From positions 1 to 64,000 of the forward strand of contig MKUP01000012.1 of assembly GCA_001898625.1 (NCBI GenBank): DNA of 64,000 bases, given 5' to 3'. The stretch comes from Burkholderiales bacterium 67-32 (lineage in GTDB: Bacteria > Pseudomonadota > Gammaproteobacteria > Burkholderiales > Burkholderiaceae_B). The notes beneath the pieces are model-generated. The model did no database searches. It had not been told where the DNA came from and worked only from the letters and a program-made list of their open reading frames with translations. Positions 28,516-35,913 of the stretch are shown piece by piece (position 1 is the stretch's first letter; every line of letters begins with the position of its first letter). The position numbers were made by a program, and so were the translations under genes.

Positions 28516-28872
28516 ATGACGATCAGGAGTGCAAAGACGAGATTGCCTAGCGCTCGTTTGGTCGCACTGCTTTCGCTCGTCGCGCTGCTTCTCGCTGTCA
28601 TTTTCGCAGTTGGGATGGCGACAAGCTCAGCTTCCGATAAGGCTGTAGGAACGACGGTCATCGTGCCGGTGACCGGTATGTCGTGTGTGAGCTGTGCCGC
28701 GACGATCAAGCGAACTGTGAAGAACATCGACGGCGTATCTAATGTCGAGGTGAGCTTGGCGGCCAGGACGATGCGCGTGACCTATGCCCCTGCACGTGTT
28801 TCACCTGACCGAATCGTAGCCGCTGTGAACGCCCTCGGGTATCAAGCTGGAACACCAGTGGAGGCGAAATGA
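28516..28872 (+). CDS. membrane-anchored or exported HMA protein
   Basis: A 118-aa protein with a basic start, one hydrophobic segment (about residues 14-37) and a C-terminal HMA domain with TGMSCVSCAATI. The N-terminal helix would place the metal domain in the periplasm, as in MerP, but the segment has no obvious cleavage site and may stay as an anchor. GGAG at 28504-28507 precedes the ATG. It overlaps the CcdA-like gene by 4 bp, so the two are likely partners. Confidence 0.88.
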   Translation: MTIRSAKTRLPSARLVALLSLVALLLAVIFAVGMATSSASDKAVGTTVIVPVTGMSCVSCAATIKRTVKNIDGVSNVEVSLAARTMRVTYAPARVSPDRIVAAVNALGYQAGTPVEAK

Positions 28873-29558
28873 CGTTGGAGTCTGCGTTGCAGTCGATCCA
28901 ACTTGGGCTCGCTGGAGGGGCACTCCTGCCAGCAATCGGAACCACGTTCCTCGCAGGTATTTTAGCGAGCGCGGTTTGCCCGTGCACATTGCCTGTCGGG
29001 CTCAGCGTCGCGGGTATGGCTGGTGCATCTGATGCTGCAGGTCGTCACGACGGGCTTGCAATCGCAGGGGCTTTCTTCGTTGGCATCGTCGGAAGCCTCA
29101 CAGCGCTTGGTCTCTTTGCGGGTCAACTCGGCGCATTGGCCACGGAGTCATTCGGCCGCAATTGGGCGCTCGCGATGGCGATTATCTCGTTCTCGGCTGC
29201 GGGACTCGCTTTTTGGCGACCACGGGTGTCATTTGATCGACTCCGTGCTTTGCGCAGGCCGGGAGTGGCGGGAGCTTTTGCCTATGGGCTGGTGTTCAGC
29301 CTTGGCACGTCCGTGGCCCCGCTCCTCCTCTTGTTCACGGTCGTTGCCGCGACTGGCGCGCCAAAACTCGGCGTACTTCTGGCGTTCTTTTTCGGCGTTG
29401 GGCGCGGTCTTCCCTTCCTGCTCGCCGGCGTTGCCGCAAGCACTGCCACGCGTTTTACGCGCCTCGGCTTGTTGGGCCGCCCGATTCAGCTCGTGAGCGG
29501 CGCCGCTCTCGTGTTTGTCGGGTGGTACTACGCCCAAGTTTACGCCGCATTGCTCTAA
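28869..29558 (+). CDS. CcdA/DsbD-like transmembrane protein with CPC
   Basis: A 229-aa protein with six or more hydrophobic helices of the CcdA family, which normally moves reducing equivalents across the inner membrane through a Cys pair. The motif SAVCPCTLPVGL sits at the start of the first core helix. The second thiol expected in CcdA (helix 4 region) is not evident; that region reads GLVFSLGTSVAPLL. A role in keeping HMA cysteines reduced, or in metal movement as for MerT, would fit its place between two HMA genes. Confidence 0.85.
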   Translation: MTLESALQSIQLGLAGGALLPAIGTTFLAGILASAVCPCTLPVGLSVAGMAGASDAAGRHDGLAIAGAFFVGIVGSLTALGLFAGQLGALATESFGRNWALAMAIISFSAAGLAFWRPRVSFDRLRALRRPGVAGAFAYGLVFSLGTSVAPLLLLFTVVAATGAPKLGVLLAFFFGVGRGLPFLLAGVAASTATRFTRLGLLGRPIQLVSGAALVFVGWYYAQVYAALL

Positions 29559-29568
29559 TGGAGGACAA

Positions 29569-29802
29569 ATGACCACCCAGCTCAATCCGGATATGACAGT
29601 GATGCTGGAGGTTCCGGGAATGGTCTGCGACGGCTGCGCGGAGAAGATCCGCAGCGCCCTTACGCAGATACCTGGCGTGCACAAAGTCAAAACAAAACTC
29701 TGGCAGAAACAGGTGCAGGTTACCTTCAAAAAGGAAACTGTGAGTGAGAAGGCGATTGTACACGCGCTGTCCCAGCAGGGTTTTGACGCTGCCGCAGCCT
29801 AG
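29569..29802 (+). CDS. small HMA protein
   Basis: A 77-aa HMA-domain protein without signal sequence; metal motif PGMVCDGCAEKI. GGAGG stands 5 bases ahead of ATG 29569. It is the third separate small HMA protein of the island and the last intact cargo gene before the damaged right end. Confidence 0.9.
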   Translation: MTTQLNPDMTVMLEVPGMVCDGCAEKIRSALTQIPGVHKVKTKLWQKQVQVTFKKETVSEKAIVHALSQQGFDAAAA

Positions 29803-30099
29803 AAAACTCGAGGATCTGGTGCTCGATGCGTTCAGGCGCGCCTCTGACGAGGATCGGCTTGATGTCGCTGAGCATCTGTTGTGCGCTCTTGAAACCCTCG
29901 CTGGCCGCGATGGAGGAGAACTTCGATGTTCAGCGTCGCAAGCTCGCTTGAGGCAGGCATATCGGGTGATAGCGCACCGGGCTGATCACCGGCGATAATC
30001 TGGCCGGGCGTCGATGAACCGTTCGGCACAATGCGAAGCGATCTTGATTCAATGCTCGATCGGTGAACTTCCTGCGGATGATTGTGGCGGGTGCAGCTG
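29803..30099. other. no recognisable gene between cargo and right-end remnants
   Basis: One frame reads KLEDLVLDAFRRASDEDRLD from about 29807 to about 29925 and looks protein-like, but it has no start codon in a good position and no known family. It may be a truncated small gene. Otherwise nothing is seen. Confidence 0.35.
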
Positions 30100-30228
30100 A
30101 TGGAGCTGCGCCATCTCCGTTATGTTGTTGCGGCTGCCGATTGCGGCAGCTTCCGGCGTGCAGCCAAGACGCTGGAGATCCAGGAAACCGCGATAAGCTG
30201 CCGCATTCGAGACTTGGAAGATGAGATC
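30100..30228 (+). pseudogene. N-terminal fragment of a LysR regulator
   Basis: From ATG 30100 about 43 residues match the LysR winged helix (MELRHLRYVVAAADCGSF, AISCRIRDLED). They resemble but do not copy the LysR gene at 14150-15139. At about 30228 the LysR sequence stops and, on the opposite strand, relaxase sequence begins. The fragment cannot make a functional regulator. Confidence 0.75.
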
Positions 30229-30620
30229 GATCGTCCTCGCACTTCTCCGCGAACGCCTTTGGATCGGCGTCGTCCCTGCCGGGGCCCGAACAGCCGAGCC
30301 TTCTCCGTCGGGGGTGACGCCTTCGCGGCGCAAATAGTTGAGGTGGGTTGCGAGTGGCGCGTCGCGTCCGCCATGGTGGACCACGCGCGCTTTGACGACG
30401 GCGCCGCGTGAGCGGGAGGTGATAAGCTGATTGGCCTGCATCGATGCGCGCTGCCCACGGTCGAAACGGGAGCGATGGTTCGGCCCAATCATACCCTTGC
30501 GGGCGACCGATCCGCCGACGCGCTGGGCCGCAGCCAGCGCCTACGCGATGAAGGGCTTCGCGCGCTGCTCATCGAGCGGATCCGCCCTGGGCGGATGCGG
30601 AAATCGTCCGCTGCGCTCAT
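30229..30620 (-). pseudogene. inverted, decayed 5' fragment of a second relaxase gene
   Basis: Read leftward from ATG 30620, MSAADDFRIRPGRIRS matches the start of the relaxase at 170. Later parts (RSRFDRGQRASMQANQLIT, ATHLNYLRREGV, AFAEKCEDD) match its residues up to about 130, but only across several frameshifts and a TAG in the KPFIA region. The fragment ends within the CEDDR motif, where the LysR piece begins. It is diverged from, not identical to, the left relaxase, so it derives from a related element or an old duplication. Confidence 0.8.
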
Positions 30621-30843
30621 GGCGGCGAGCCCGCACATCGCACTATGGCCGAAGACGCAGGCTGCGCCGATTAGAGCATCTCGCGGTGCTCCCTCACAAA
30701 ATGCCGCCGATGATAAGGGAGCAGCGCGTAGCTGCACCCCGCCAGGGTGCTTACGTGTTATCCGTCGAACTCGATCGACGCCATACGTTGGGCGCTGAAA
30801 ATCCCGCTGTAATTCAGTGAGAAGAGTCAGTCTCATAAGAGAG

Positions 30844-30920
30844 TGGCGCGCCCGACACGATTCGAACGTGTGGCCTCCACCTTCGGAGGGTGGCGCTCTA
30901 TCCAGCTGAGCTACGGGCGC
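30844..30920 (-). tRNA. tRNA-Arg (anticodon CCG), intact
   Basis: The reverse strand folds as a complete 77-nt tRNA that includes an encoded CCA end: acceptor GCGCCCG pairs with CGGGCGC, anticodon stem CCACC/GGTGG with loop CTCCGAA (anticodon CCG), T-arm with GTTCGAATC. It lies 248 bp inside the broken host tRNA-Arg and differs from it in D-loop and anticodon stem, so it arrived with the element or replaced the lost host gene. Confidence 0.95.
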
Positions 30921-31168
30921 ATCGATATTCAGATAGTGTCCGAGATCGACCAAGGTCAATCCCGAATTCAAAAAGCGAATTGGCTCAAACGACGCAGCTT
31001 CAGGCCCCACCGATTGTCGCCGTTCGTACTCTACAAGCTCCTTCCAGTTTGCTTCCGCAGTGCTTCCGCGACCACAGCAGCGATTTTCTTGCTTCCTTTG
31101 AGCTCCGCCAATCGCTTGGCTTTACTCAGCTATTTCGACCCTCACCCAAATCGCACTTGACTTAGCGT
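30921..31168. other. element end between intact and broken tRNA-Arg genes
   Basis: No gene of normal size is seen. A short leftward frame (about 31127 to 31031) reads KAKRLAELKGSKKIAAVVAE and then stops; it resembles the C-terminus of a small helical protein but has no clear start. This segment would lie beside the attachment site. Confidence 0.4.
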
Positions 31169-31210
31169 TGCCTTCGGAGAGCAGTACTCTATCCATTGAG
31201 CTACGGGCGC
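31169..31210 (-). pseudogene. 5' half of the host tRNA-Arg(CCG), cut by the element
   Basis: Read leftward from 31210 the first 42 bases form a tRNA 5' half: acceptor strand GCGCCCG, a D-arm, and anticodon arm CTGCT-CTCCGAA-GGCA, again anticodon CCG. After GGCA the sequence no longer matches any tRNA. The break therefore falls in the 3' strand of the anticodon stem, at or just past the anticodon loop, a known crossover position for tyrosine integrases. The matching 3' half should lie at the other element end, left of this window. Confidence 0.8.
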
Positions 31211-31464
31211 GTAGCCGCTAATTGTACCCTGCCTGGAAAATTTCGTCTTTTGCCCCGCACGCGCGAACCCCAAAAACACCGATTGAGCCGAGCGACGGCC
31301 CTGCCGCTATAATCAGTCGTTTATGTGCGGGAAAGCAGCCGACCGGGAGGAGAAAGGCGGCAGCCCATCCGGCGCAGTACAAGTATCAAAGCAAGCAGTC
31401 AGCAAAATCCCATAAACCGTCACGTGTCGGGCGTGCCCGGCCCATAGACTTGCAGGACTTGGCA

Positions 31465-32367
31465 ATGAGCAACGCGCAGCATAACCACGAAGAAGAACAT
31501 GGATCGGCGATCAGGACACCCCGTCAGCTGATCACGGTGATCGTACTGGCTTTCCTCGTCCCCATCATCACCATCCTGCTGCTCGTAAGCTTCGTCACCA
31601 GCGGCAACAAGTCCAACCCAGGTTCCGACGCGCAGACGCCCGAGGCCATCGAGGCCCGCATCAAGCCGGTGGCCGGCTTCGAACTGCGCGACGCCAACGC
31701 CCCGCGCGTGTTCCAGAGCGGCGAAGCGGTCTACAAGGCGGTCTGCGCCACCTGTCACGCCGCCGGCGTGGCCGGCGCGCCCAAGTTCGGCGACAGCGGC
31801 TCGTGGGCCAAGTACGTTTCCACCGGCTTCGACGCCATGCTGCAGGTCGCCCTGCACGGCAAGGGCGCCATGCCGGCCAAGGGCGGCAACCCCGACCTGG
31901 ACGACTTCGAAGTCGCGCGCGCGGTGGTCTACATGGCCAACAACAGCGGCGCCAGCTTCAAGGAACCGGCCGAACCCGCGCCGGCTGCTCCGGCCGCTAC
32001 CGCGGAAGCCCCGGCTGCCGCCCCCGCCGCGCCTGCTGCGGCTCCCGCCGCTGCCGCGCCGGCCGAACCCGCTCCTCAGGCCGCCGCGCCGGCTCCGCAA
32101 GCCGCGGCGCCCGCCGCCGCCTCCACCGCCGACGGCAAGAAGCTGTACGACGCCACCTGTTTCGCCTGCCACGGCGCCGGCATCGCCGGCGCGCCCAAGT
32201 TCGGCGACAAGGCTTCCTGGGCGAAGTACGTCGCCACCGGCGTGGACGCCATGGTGTCGGTCGCCATGCAAGGCAAGGGCGCGATGCCCCCGAAGGGCGG
32301 CGCCGCGAATGCGACCGAGGCCGACATCCGCGCGGCGGTGCAGTACATGGTCGACGCGGCCAAGTAA
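31465..32367 (+). CDS. two-domain cytochrome c (c5 family), membrane-anchored
   Basis: A 300-aa protein with one N-terminal TM (about residues 24-46), then two class I cytochrome c domains with haem motifs CATCH (about residues 93-97) and CFACH (about 230-234). The domains are joined by a linker of about 60 residues rich in Ala and Pro. Both contain GAPKFGD and a KGAMP methionine-ligand loop, so they arose by duplication. It would carry electrons at the periplasmic face of the inner membrane. It is the first host gene beyond the element and is followed by a strong terminator. Confidence 0.92.
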   Translation: MSNAQHNHEEEHGSAIRTPRQLITVIVLAFLVPIITILLLVSFVTSGNKSNPGSDAQTPEAIEARIKPVAGFELRDANAPRVFQSGEAVYKAVCATCHAAGVAGAPKFGDSGSWAKYVSTGFDAMLQVALHGKGAMPAKGGNPDLDDFEVARAVVYMANNSGASFKEPAEPAPAAPAATAEAPAAAPAAPAAAPAAAAPAEPAPQAAAPAPQAAAPAAASTADGKKLYDATCFACHGAGIAGAPKFGDKASWAKYVATGVDAMVSVAMQGKGAMPPKGGAANATEADIRAAVQYMVDAAK

Positions 32368-32397
32368 GCCACCTCGCCCGCTTCGATCCAGGAAAAA

Positions 32398-32431
32398 CCC
32401 GGCCCCCCGAAAAAGGGGGCCGGTTTTTTTT
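32398..32431 (+). terminator. Rho-independent terminator of the cytochrome gene
   Basis: Stem CCGGCCCCC/GGGGGCCGG with a short loop, followed by eight T (32424-32431). It lies about 30 bp after the cytochrome stop. Confidence 0.92.
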
Positions 32432-32611
32432 GTCGCCGGGGGCCGCCCCAAGGCGAAAAGCCCCCCCCTCGGCGGGCAGCGCCGCCGCATAACGGCGCAT
32501 TTTTGTCCTACATCCCTCCTCCCCAGCCTGATACCTTGCTGGCCTGCGCCCGGGTCTACATCAAGCCGGGTTGTTTTTCCACGCGGGCGCCGCACTAGCG
32601 GTATGGAGAAA

Positions 32612-32630
32612 TATACCCGTTACGGGTATA
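32612..32630. promoter_or_regulatory. operator palindrome of the toxin-antitoxin pair
   Basis: A perfect inverted repeat TATACCCG-TTA-CGGGTATA ends 14 bp before the toxin ATG. Its position over the likely promoter fits autorepression by the XRE-type antitoxin. Confidence 0.8.
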
Positions 32631-32644
32631 CTTTTAGGGTCGAC

Positions 32645-33028
32645 ATGGCATTCATTCTGAAGCGGAAGGACTTTGCACGATGGCAAGCAAGCGAGAAGCT
32701 GCCCGACGCTAGCCTCTGCGGAGCAGTCAAGGAAATGGAAAGCGGCTTGATCGACGCGGACTTAGGTGGCTTTCTCTACAAGAAACGGGTGGCCCGCCTT
32801 GGCAGCGGCAAGAGCGGCGGCTACCGCACACTATTGTCAGCTCGCATGGGTAGACGCTATGTGTTCCTGCACGGCTTTCCCAAGAGCGACAAGGCGGACA
32901 TCACGCAGGACGAAAAAAAGGCGCTGCAATTCGCCGGCAAGGTGTTCCTGGAACTGTCCGACGAAGCCCTGGCAAAGGCGTTGCGGTCGAGAGTGTTAAC
33001 GGAGGTGCGCTGTGAGCAAGATCATTGA
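32645..33028 (+). CDS. RelE/HigB-like toxin
   Basis: A 127-aa protein with the family pattern ARW...L.DA.LC.AV.EME.GL.DADLGG...KKRVAR.G.GKSGGYRTL, followed by VFLHGFPKSDKADI. Such toxins are ribosome-dependent mRNA interferases. It precedes its antitoxin (the HigBA order), and the two overlap by 17 bp. A perfect palindrome stands in the promoter. Located 1.4 kb from the ICE end, on the chromosomal side. Confidence 0.88.
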   Translation: MAFILKRKDFARWQASEKLPDASLCGAVKEMESGLIDADLGGFLYKKRVARLGSGKSGGYRTLLSARMGRRYVFLHGFPKSDKADITQDEKKALQFAGKVFLELSDEALAKALRSRVLTEVRCEQDH

Positions 33029-33314
33029 ATCACTGCGTGGAGACCTGGCCGCGCTCCACGAGGCGGGAGCAATCGGCAAGGTGACCATGCGCGAATTCGA
33101 CGCGATCTGCCCCCCTCCCGTGCGCGAGTTCGAAGCCGCCGACATCAAACACCTGCGGGAAGCCCTGAAGTTCAGCCAGCCAGTGTTCGCGCTCCACCTG
33201 CACACTACTGCCTCGACGGTGCGCAAGTGGGAGCAGGGCGAAACCCGACCTGCCGGTCCGGCGCTCAAGCTGCTCAACATCATCGCCGACAAGGGCTTGC
33301 AGGCGATCCTCTGA
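33012..33314 (+). CDS. XRE-type antitoxin (HigA/NadS-like)
   Basis: A 100-aa protein with a C-terminal helix-turn-helix (LREALKFSQPVFALHLHTTASTVRKWEQG pattern, about residues 47-75) and an N-terminal part that would wrap the toxin. GTG 33012 has GGAGGTG in front. The TRPAGPALKLL ending is typical of HigA/NadS antitoxins. It likely represses the pair through the palindrome at 32612-32630. Confidence 0.9.
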   Translation: MSKIIESLRGDLAALHEAGAIGKVTMREFDAICPPPVREFEAADIKHLREALKFSQPVFALHLHTTASTVRKWEQGETRPAGPALKLLNIIADKGLQAIL

Positions 33315-33323
33315 TTCACGCCG

Positions 33324-34553
33324 CTACGCGGCGGGCGGCACGAGGCGCTGGATGGCTTCGTCGCTCAGGCCCAGGTAGTCGCGCAGCACGGCTTCCGTGT
33401 CCTGCCCCAGCAGCGGTGGCGCGTGGCGGTATTGCACCGGCGTGTCGGACAGGCGCAGCGGGCTGGCGACGGAAGGCGCCGTGCCCGCCAGCGGGTGCGG
33501 CAGGTCCAGGCGCAGGCCGCGGGCCTGAACCTGAGGGTCGTCAAAGGCCTGTTCGATGGTGTTGATGGGGCCGCAGGGCACGCCCACGGCTTCGAGCCGT
33601 TCCAGCCAGTAGTCGCGCGGCTTCTTTTCCATGATCTCGGCCAGGATGGGCACGAGCCGGTCGCGGTTGATGACGCGGTTGCTGTTGATGCGGTAGTCGG
33701 GGTGGTCGGCCAGGTGCGGCGCTTCCAACACGCCGCAATAGGCGCGGAATTGGCCGTCGTTGCCCACGGCGACGATCAGGTGGCCGTCGGATGCCGCGAA
33801 CACCTGGTAGGGCACGATGTTCTGGTGGGCGTTGCCGGCCCGCTGCGGCGCGACGCCCGAGGTCAGGTAGTTCAGCGCCTGGTTGCCCAGCATGGCCACC
33901 ACGGTATCCAGCAGCGCGACGTCCAGGTGCTGGCCCTGGCCGCTGCGCTGGCGTTCCTGCAGCGCGGCCAGGATGCCCACGGTGGCGTACATGCCGGTCA
34001 GGATGTCGGCCACGGCCACGCCGGCCTTTTGCGGACCGGCGCCCGGCAGGCCGTCGCGCTCGCCGGTGATGCTCATGAAGCCGCCCAGCCCCTGGATCAT
34101 GAAGTCGTAGCCGGGGCGGGTCGCGTAGGGGCCGGTCTGGCCGAACCCGGTGACCGAGCAATAGATCAGGCGCGGATTCACCTCCTTGATCGAGGCGTAG
34201 TCCAGCCCGTACTTCGCCAGTCCGCCGACCTTGAAGTTCTCGATCAGGATGTCGCTTTGCGCGGCCAGCTCGCGCACCAGCCGCGCGCCTTCGGGCGTGG
34301 CGATGTCCAGCGCGACCGAACGCTTGTTGCGGTTGACGCTGAGGTAGTAGGCGGCCTCGGCCGTGTCCTGCCCCTGGCTGTCCTTCAGGAACGGCGGCCC
34401 CCAGCTGCGCGTGTCGTCGCCCGCTCCCGGCCGCTCGATCTTGATCACCTCGGCGCCCAGATCGGCCAGGTTCTGGGTACACCAGGGTCCGGCCAGGACG
34501 CGAGTCAGGTCGAGAACACGGATGCCGGCCAGGGGAGAAGTGCGTGCTGTCAT
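33324..34553 (-). CDS. CaiB/BaiF family III CoA transferase
   Basis: A 409-aa family III CoA transferase, with the N-terminal LAGIRVLDLTRVLAGPWCTQ, EIIKIERPGAGDDTR-like segment and the catalytic Asp in VADILTGMYAT (about residue 180). It moves CoA between carboxylic acids. It is divergent from a Bug-type receptor gene, so it likely activates the acid that the receptor helps to import; the substrate is unknown. It is convergent with the antitoxin gene (9-bp gap). Confidence 0.92.
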   Translation of the reverse strand: MTARTSPLAGIRVLDLTRVLAGPWCTQNLADLGAEVIKIERPGAGDDTRSWGPPFLKDSQGQDTAEAAYYLSVNRNKRSVALDIATPEGARLVRELAAQSDILIENFKVGGLAKYGLDYASIKEVNPRLIYCSVTGFGQTGPYATRPGYDFMIQGLGGFMSITGERDGLPGAGPQKAGVAVADILTGMYATVGILAALQERQRSGQGQHLDVALLDTVVAMLGNQALNYLTSGVAPQRAGNAHQNIVPYQVFAASDGHLIVAVGNDGQFRAYCGVLEAPHLADHPDYRINSNRVINRDRLVPILAEIMEKKPRDYWLERLEAVGVPCGPINTIEQAFDDPQVQARGLRLDLPHPLAGTAPSVASPLRLSDTPVQYRHAPPLLGQDTEAVLRDYLGLSDEAIQRLVPPAA

Positions 34554-34783
34554 GCTTTGCTCGAATTCGCGTGAAGGAGGGACAAAACCGCGGGCCGGCG
34601 GATGCCGGGCAGTCCGTAAGCTTACCGCAGGGGCGCGTCAACCTCCCTGGGGAATCACGTGCCCCGTCACAAGTCGTGATGCCCCCATTCATGCCAGGTG
34701 ATTACGCCGCCGGAAGGGGGCTCGTATGCTGGCCCGACGACAGGGGCCGCCCCGGCTTCCCGGTCAACCAGAACGGAGGAGCC

Positions 34784-35761
34784 ATGCATCACCACCCGCT
34801 CATGCCGGCCGCGTGGATCGCGGCCGCGCTCGCCTGTGCCCTGCCGCCGCTGGCCGCGGCCCAGGATATTCCGCGCAAGTCGATCACCATGGTCGTCGGC
34901 TTCGCGCCCGGCGGCGGCGCCGACACCGCGGCCCGCCTGATCGCCAGGAAGCTGTCGGAAAACCTTGGCCGGCCGGTGGTGGTCGAGAACAAGGCCGGCG
35001 CCGGCGGCAACATCGCCCACGATCTGGTCGCCCGCGCCGAGCCCGACGGCTCGACCATCCTGCTCGGCTCGATCGGCCCGCTGGCCATCGCGCCCCATTT
35101 GATGAAGCTGCCCTACGATCCGGCCAAGGACCTCGCGCCCATCACCATGGGCGTCAACTTCCCCAATGTGCTGGTGGCCTATGCCGGCCTGGGCATCAAG
35201 ACGCTGGACGACTACATCGAGATGGCCAGGAAGCATCCCGAGAAGATGAGCTACGCTTCGACCGGGGCCGGCTCGGCCTCGCACCTGGCGGGCGAACTGC
35301 TCAACCAGCGCGCCGGCGTGAACATCGTCCACGTACCCTACAAGGGCGGTGCGCCGGCCATGGTGGACCTGCTGTCGGGACGGGTCGCCTCGTATTACTC
35401 CACGCCCTCGTCGGCCCAGCCCCACATCGAGACCGGCAAGGTGGTGGCCATCGCCACGACCGGCCTGAAGCGCCCGGCCTTCATGCCCGACGTACCGACC
35501 ATCGCGGAGTCCGGCATCCCCGGCTTCAACGCCACCAACTGGTACGCCTTCGTCGCGCCGGGCAAAACGCCCGCCGGAATACTCGACCGCTGGAACGAGG
35601 CAATCGTGAAAGTGCTGAAGGATCCCGACGTATCGGCACAACTGATCAAGCACGGACTGACGCCGGATCCGATGAGCCGCGAAGAACTCGCCAGGTTCAT
35701 CGCCGACGAATCGGCAACCTGGGGCGCGATCATCAAGGAGCGCCACATCACCGCGCAGTAG
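34784..35761 (+). CDS. Bug-family periplasmic solute receptor (TctC-like) 1
   Basis: A 325-aa receptor of the tripartite tricarboxylate family: signal peptide to about residue 25 (PPLAAAQD), then the family motifs VVGFAPGGGADTAARLI, VVENKAGAGGNIA and IVHVPYKGGAPAMVDL. Bordetella genomes carry many such orphan receptors. No TctAB permease genes are near, so the import partner is elsewhere. ATG 34784 follows GGAGG (34776-34780). Confidence 0.92.
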   Translation: MHHHPLMPAAWIAAALACALPPLAAAQDIPRKSITMVVGFAPGGGADTAARLIARKLSENLGRPVVVENKAGAGGNIAHDLVARAEPDGSTILLGSIGPLAIAPHLMKLPYDPAKDLAPITMGVNFPNVLVAYAGLGIKTLDDYIEMARKHPEKMSYASTGAGSASHLAGELLNQRAGVNIVHVPYKGGAPAMVDLLSGRVASYYSTPSSAQPHIETGKVVAIATTGLKRPAFMPDVPTIAESGIPGFNATNWYAFVAPGKTPAGILDRWNEAIVKVLKDPDVSAQLIKHGLTPDPMSREELARFIADESATWGAIIKERHITAQ

Positions 35762-35832
35762 TCCTCCCCGCTTTTCTCCTCGACATCCCGCACTTGCCGT
35801 CGATTCTCGCTCGGCTCATAATAGCTAGTAGT

Positions 35833-35844
35833 ATAGTTTACTAT
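35833..35844. promoter_or_regulatory. AT-rich palindrome upstream of Bug receptor 2
   Basis: ATAGT-TT-ACTAT, a perfect 12-bp palindrome in the only AT-rich patch of the 152-bp intergenic region. Two GntR/UTRA regulators are encoded nearby, which makes it a candidate operator. Confidence 0.5.
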
Positions 35845-35913
35845 CACATTAAACCGAGCGACCGGGCAGGCACCCGGCGCCCTCGCGTCGAGCGACGCAT
35901 CGAGGAGACAAGC

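Larger units (their letters stand above)
1..31169. mobile_element. distal part of an integrative and conjugative element (ICE)
   Basis: A relaxase, a VirD4-type coupling protein and a near-complete trb mating-pore operon are followed by a metal-response cargo. The segment ends where a host tRNA-Arg gene is cut in its anticodon stem (31169). Neither integrase nor partition genes are visible, so the element extends left of base 1. The module order (relaxase, traG, CopG-like, trbBCDEJKLFGI, DUF2274) is that of Tn4371-like ICEs and of Ti-plasmid trb operons, without trbH. A decayed inverted copy of the relaxase start at the right end shows that the element has been rearranged. The right boundary is inferred from the tRNA break and not from a mapped att repeat. 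Confidence 0.85.

Noticed and set aside
17349-29802. Classical mercury-resistance operon
   Set aside because: Although the operators and regulator resemble mer, no mercuric reductase, MerT, MerP-only or lyase gene is present in the window.
30843-31160. Open frame across the tRNA-Arg, with a reverse-strand frame reading APVAQLDRAPPSEGGG
   Set aside because: This peptide is the common mistranslation of tRNA-Arg; the DNA folds as a tRNA.
32159-32174. Second haem motif taken as a separate cytochrome gene
   Set aside because: It lies in the same frame as the first haem domain, joined by an Ala/Pro linker, so this is one two-domain protein.
33423-34574. 383-codon + strand frame opposite the CaiB gene
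   Set aside because: Composition is typical of antisense shadows and the minus strand encodes a clear CoA transferase.
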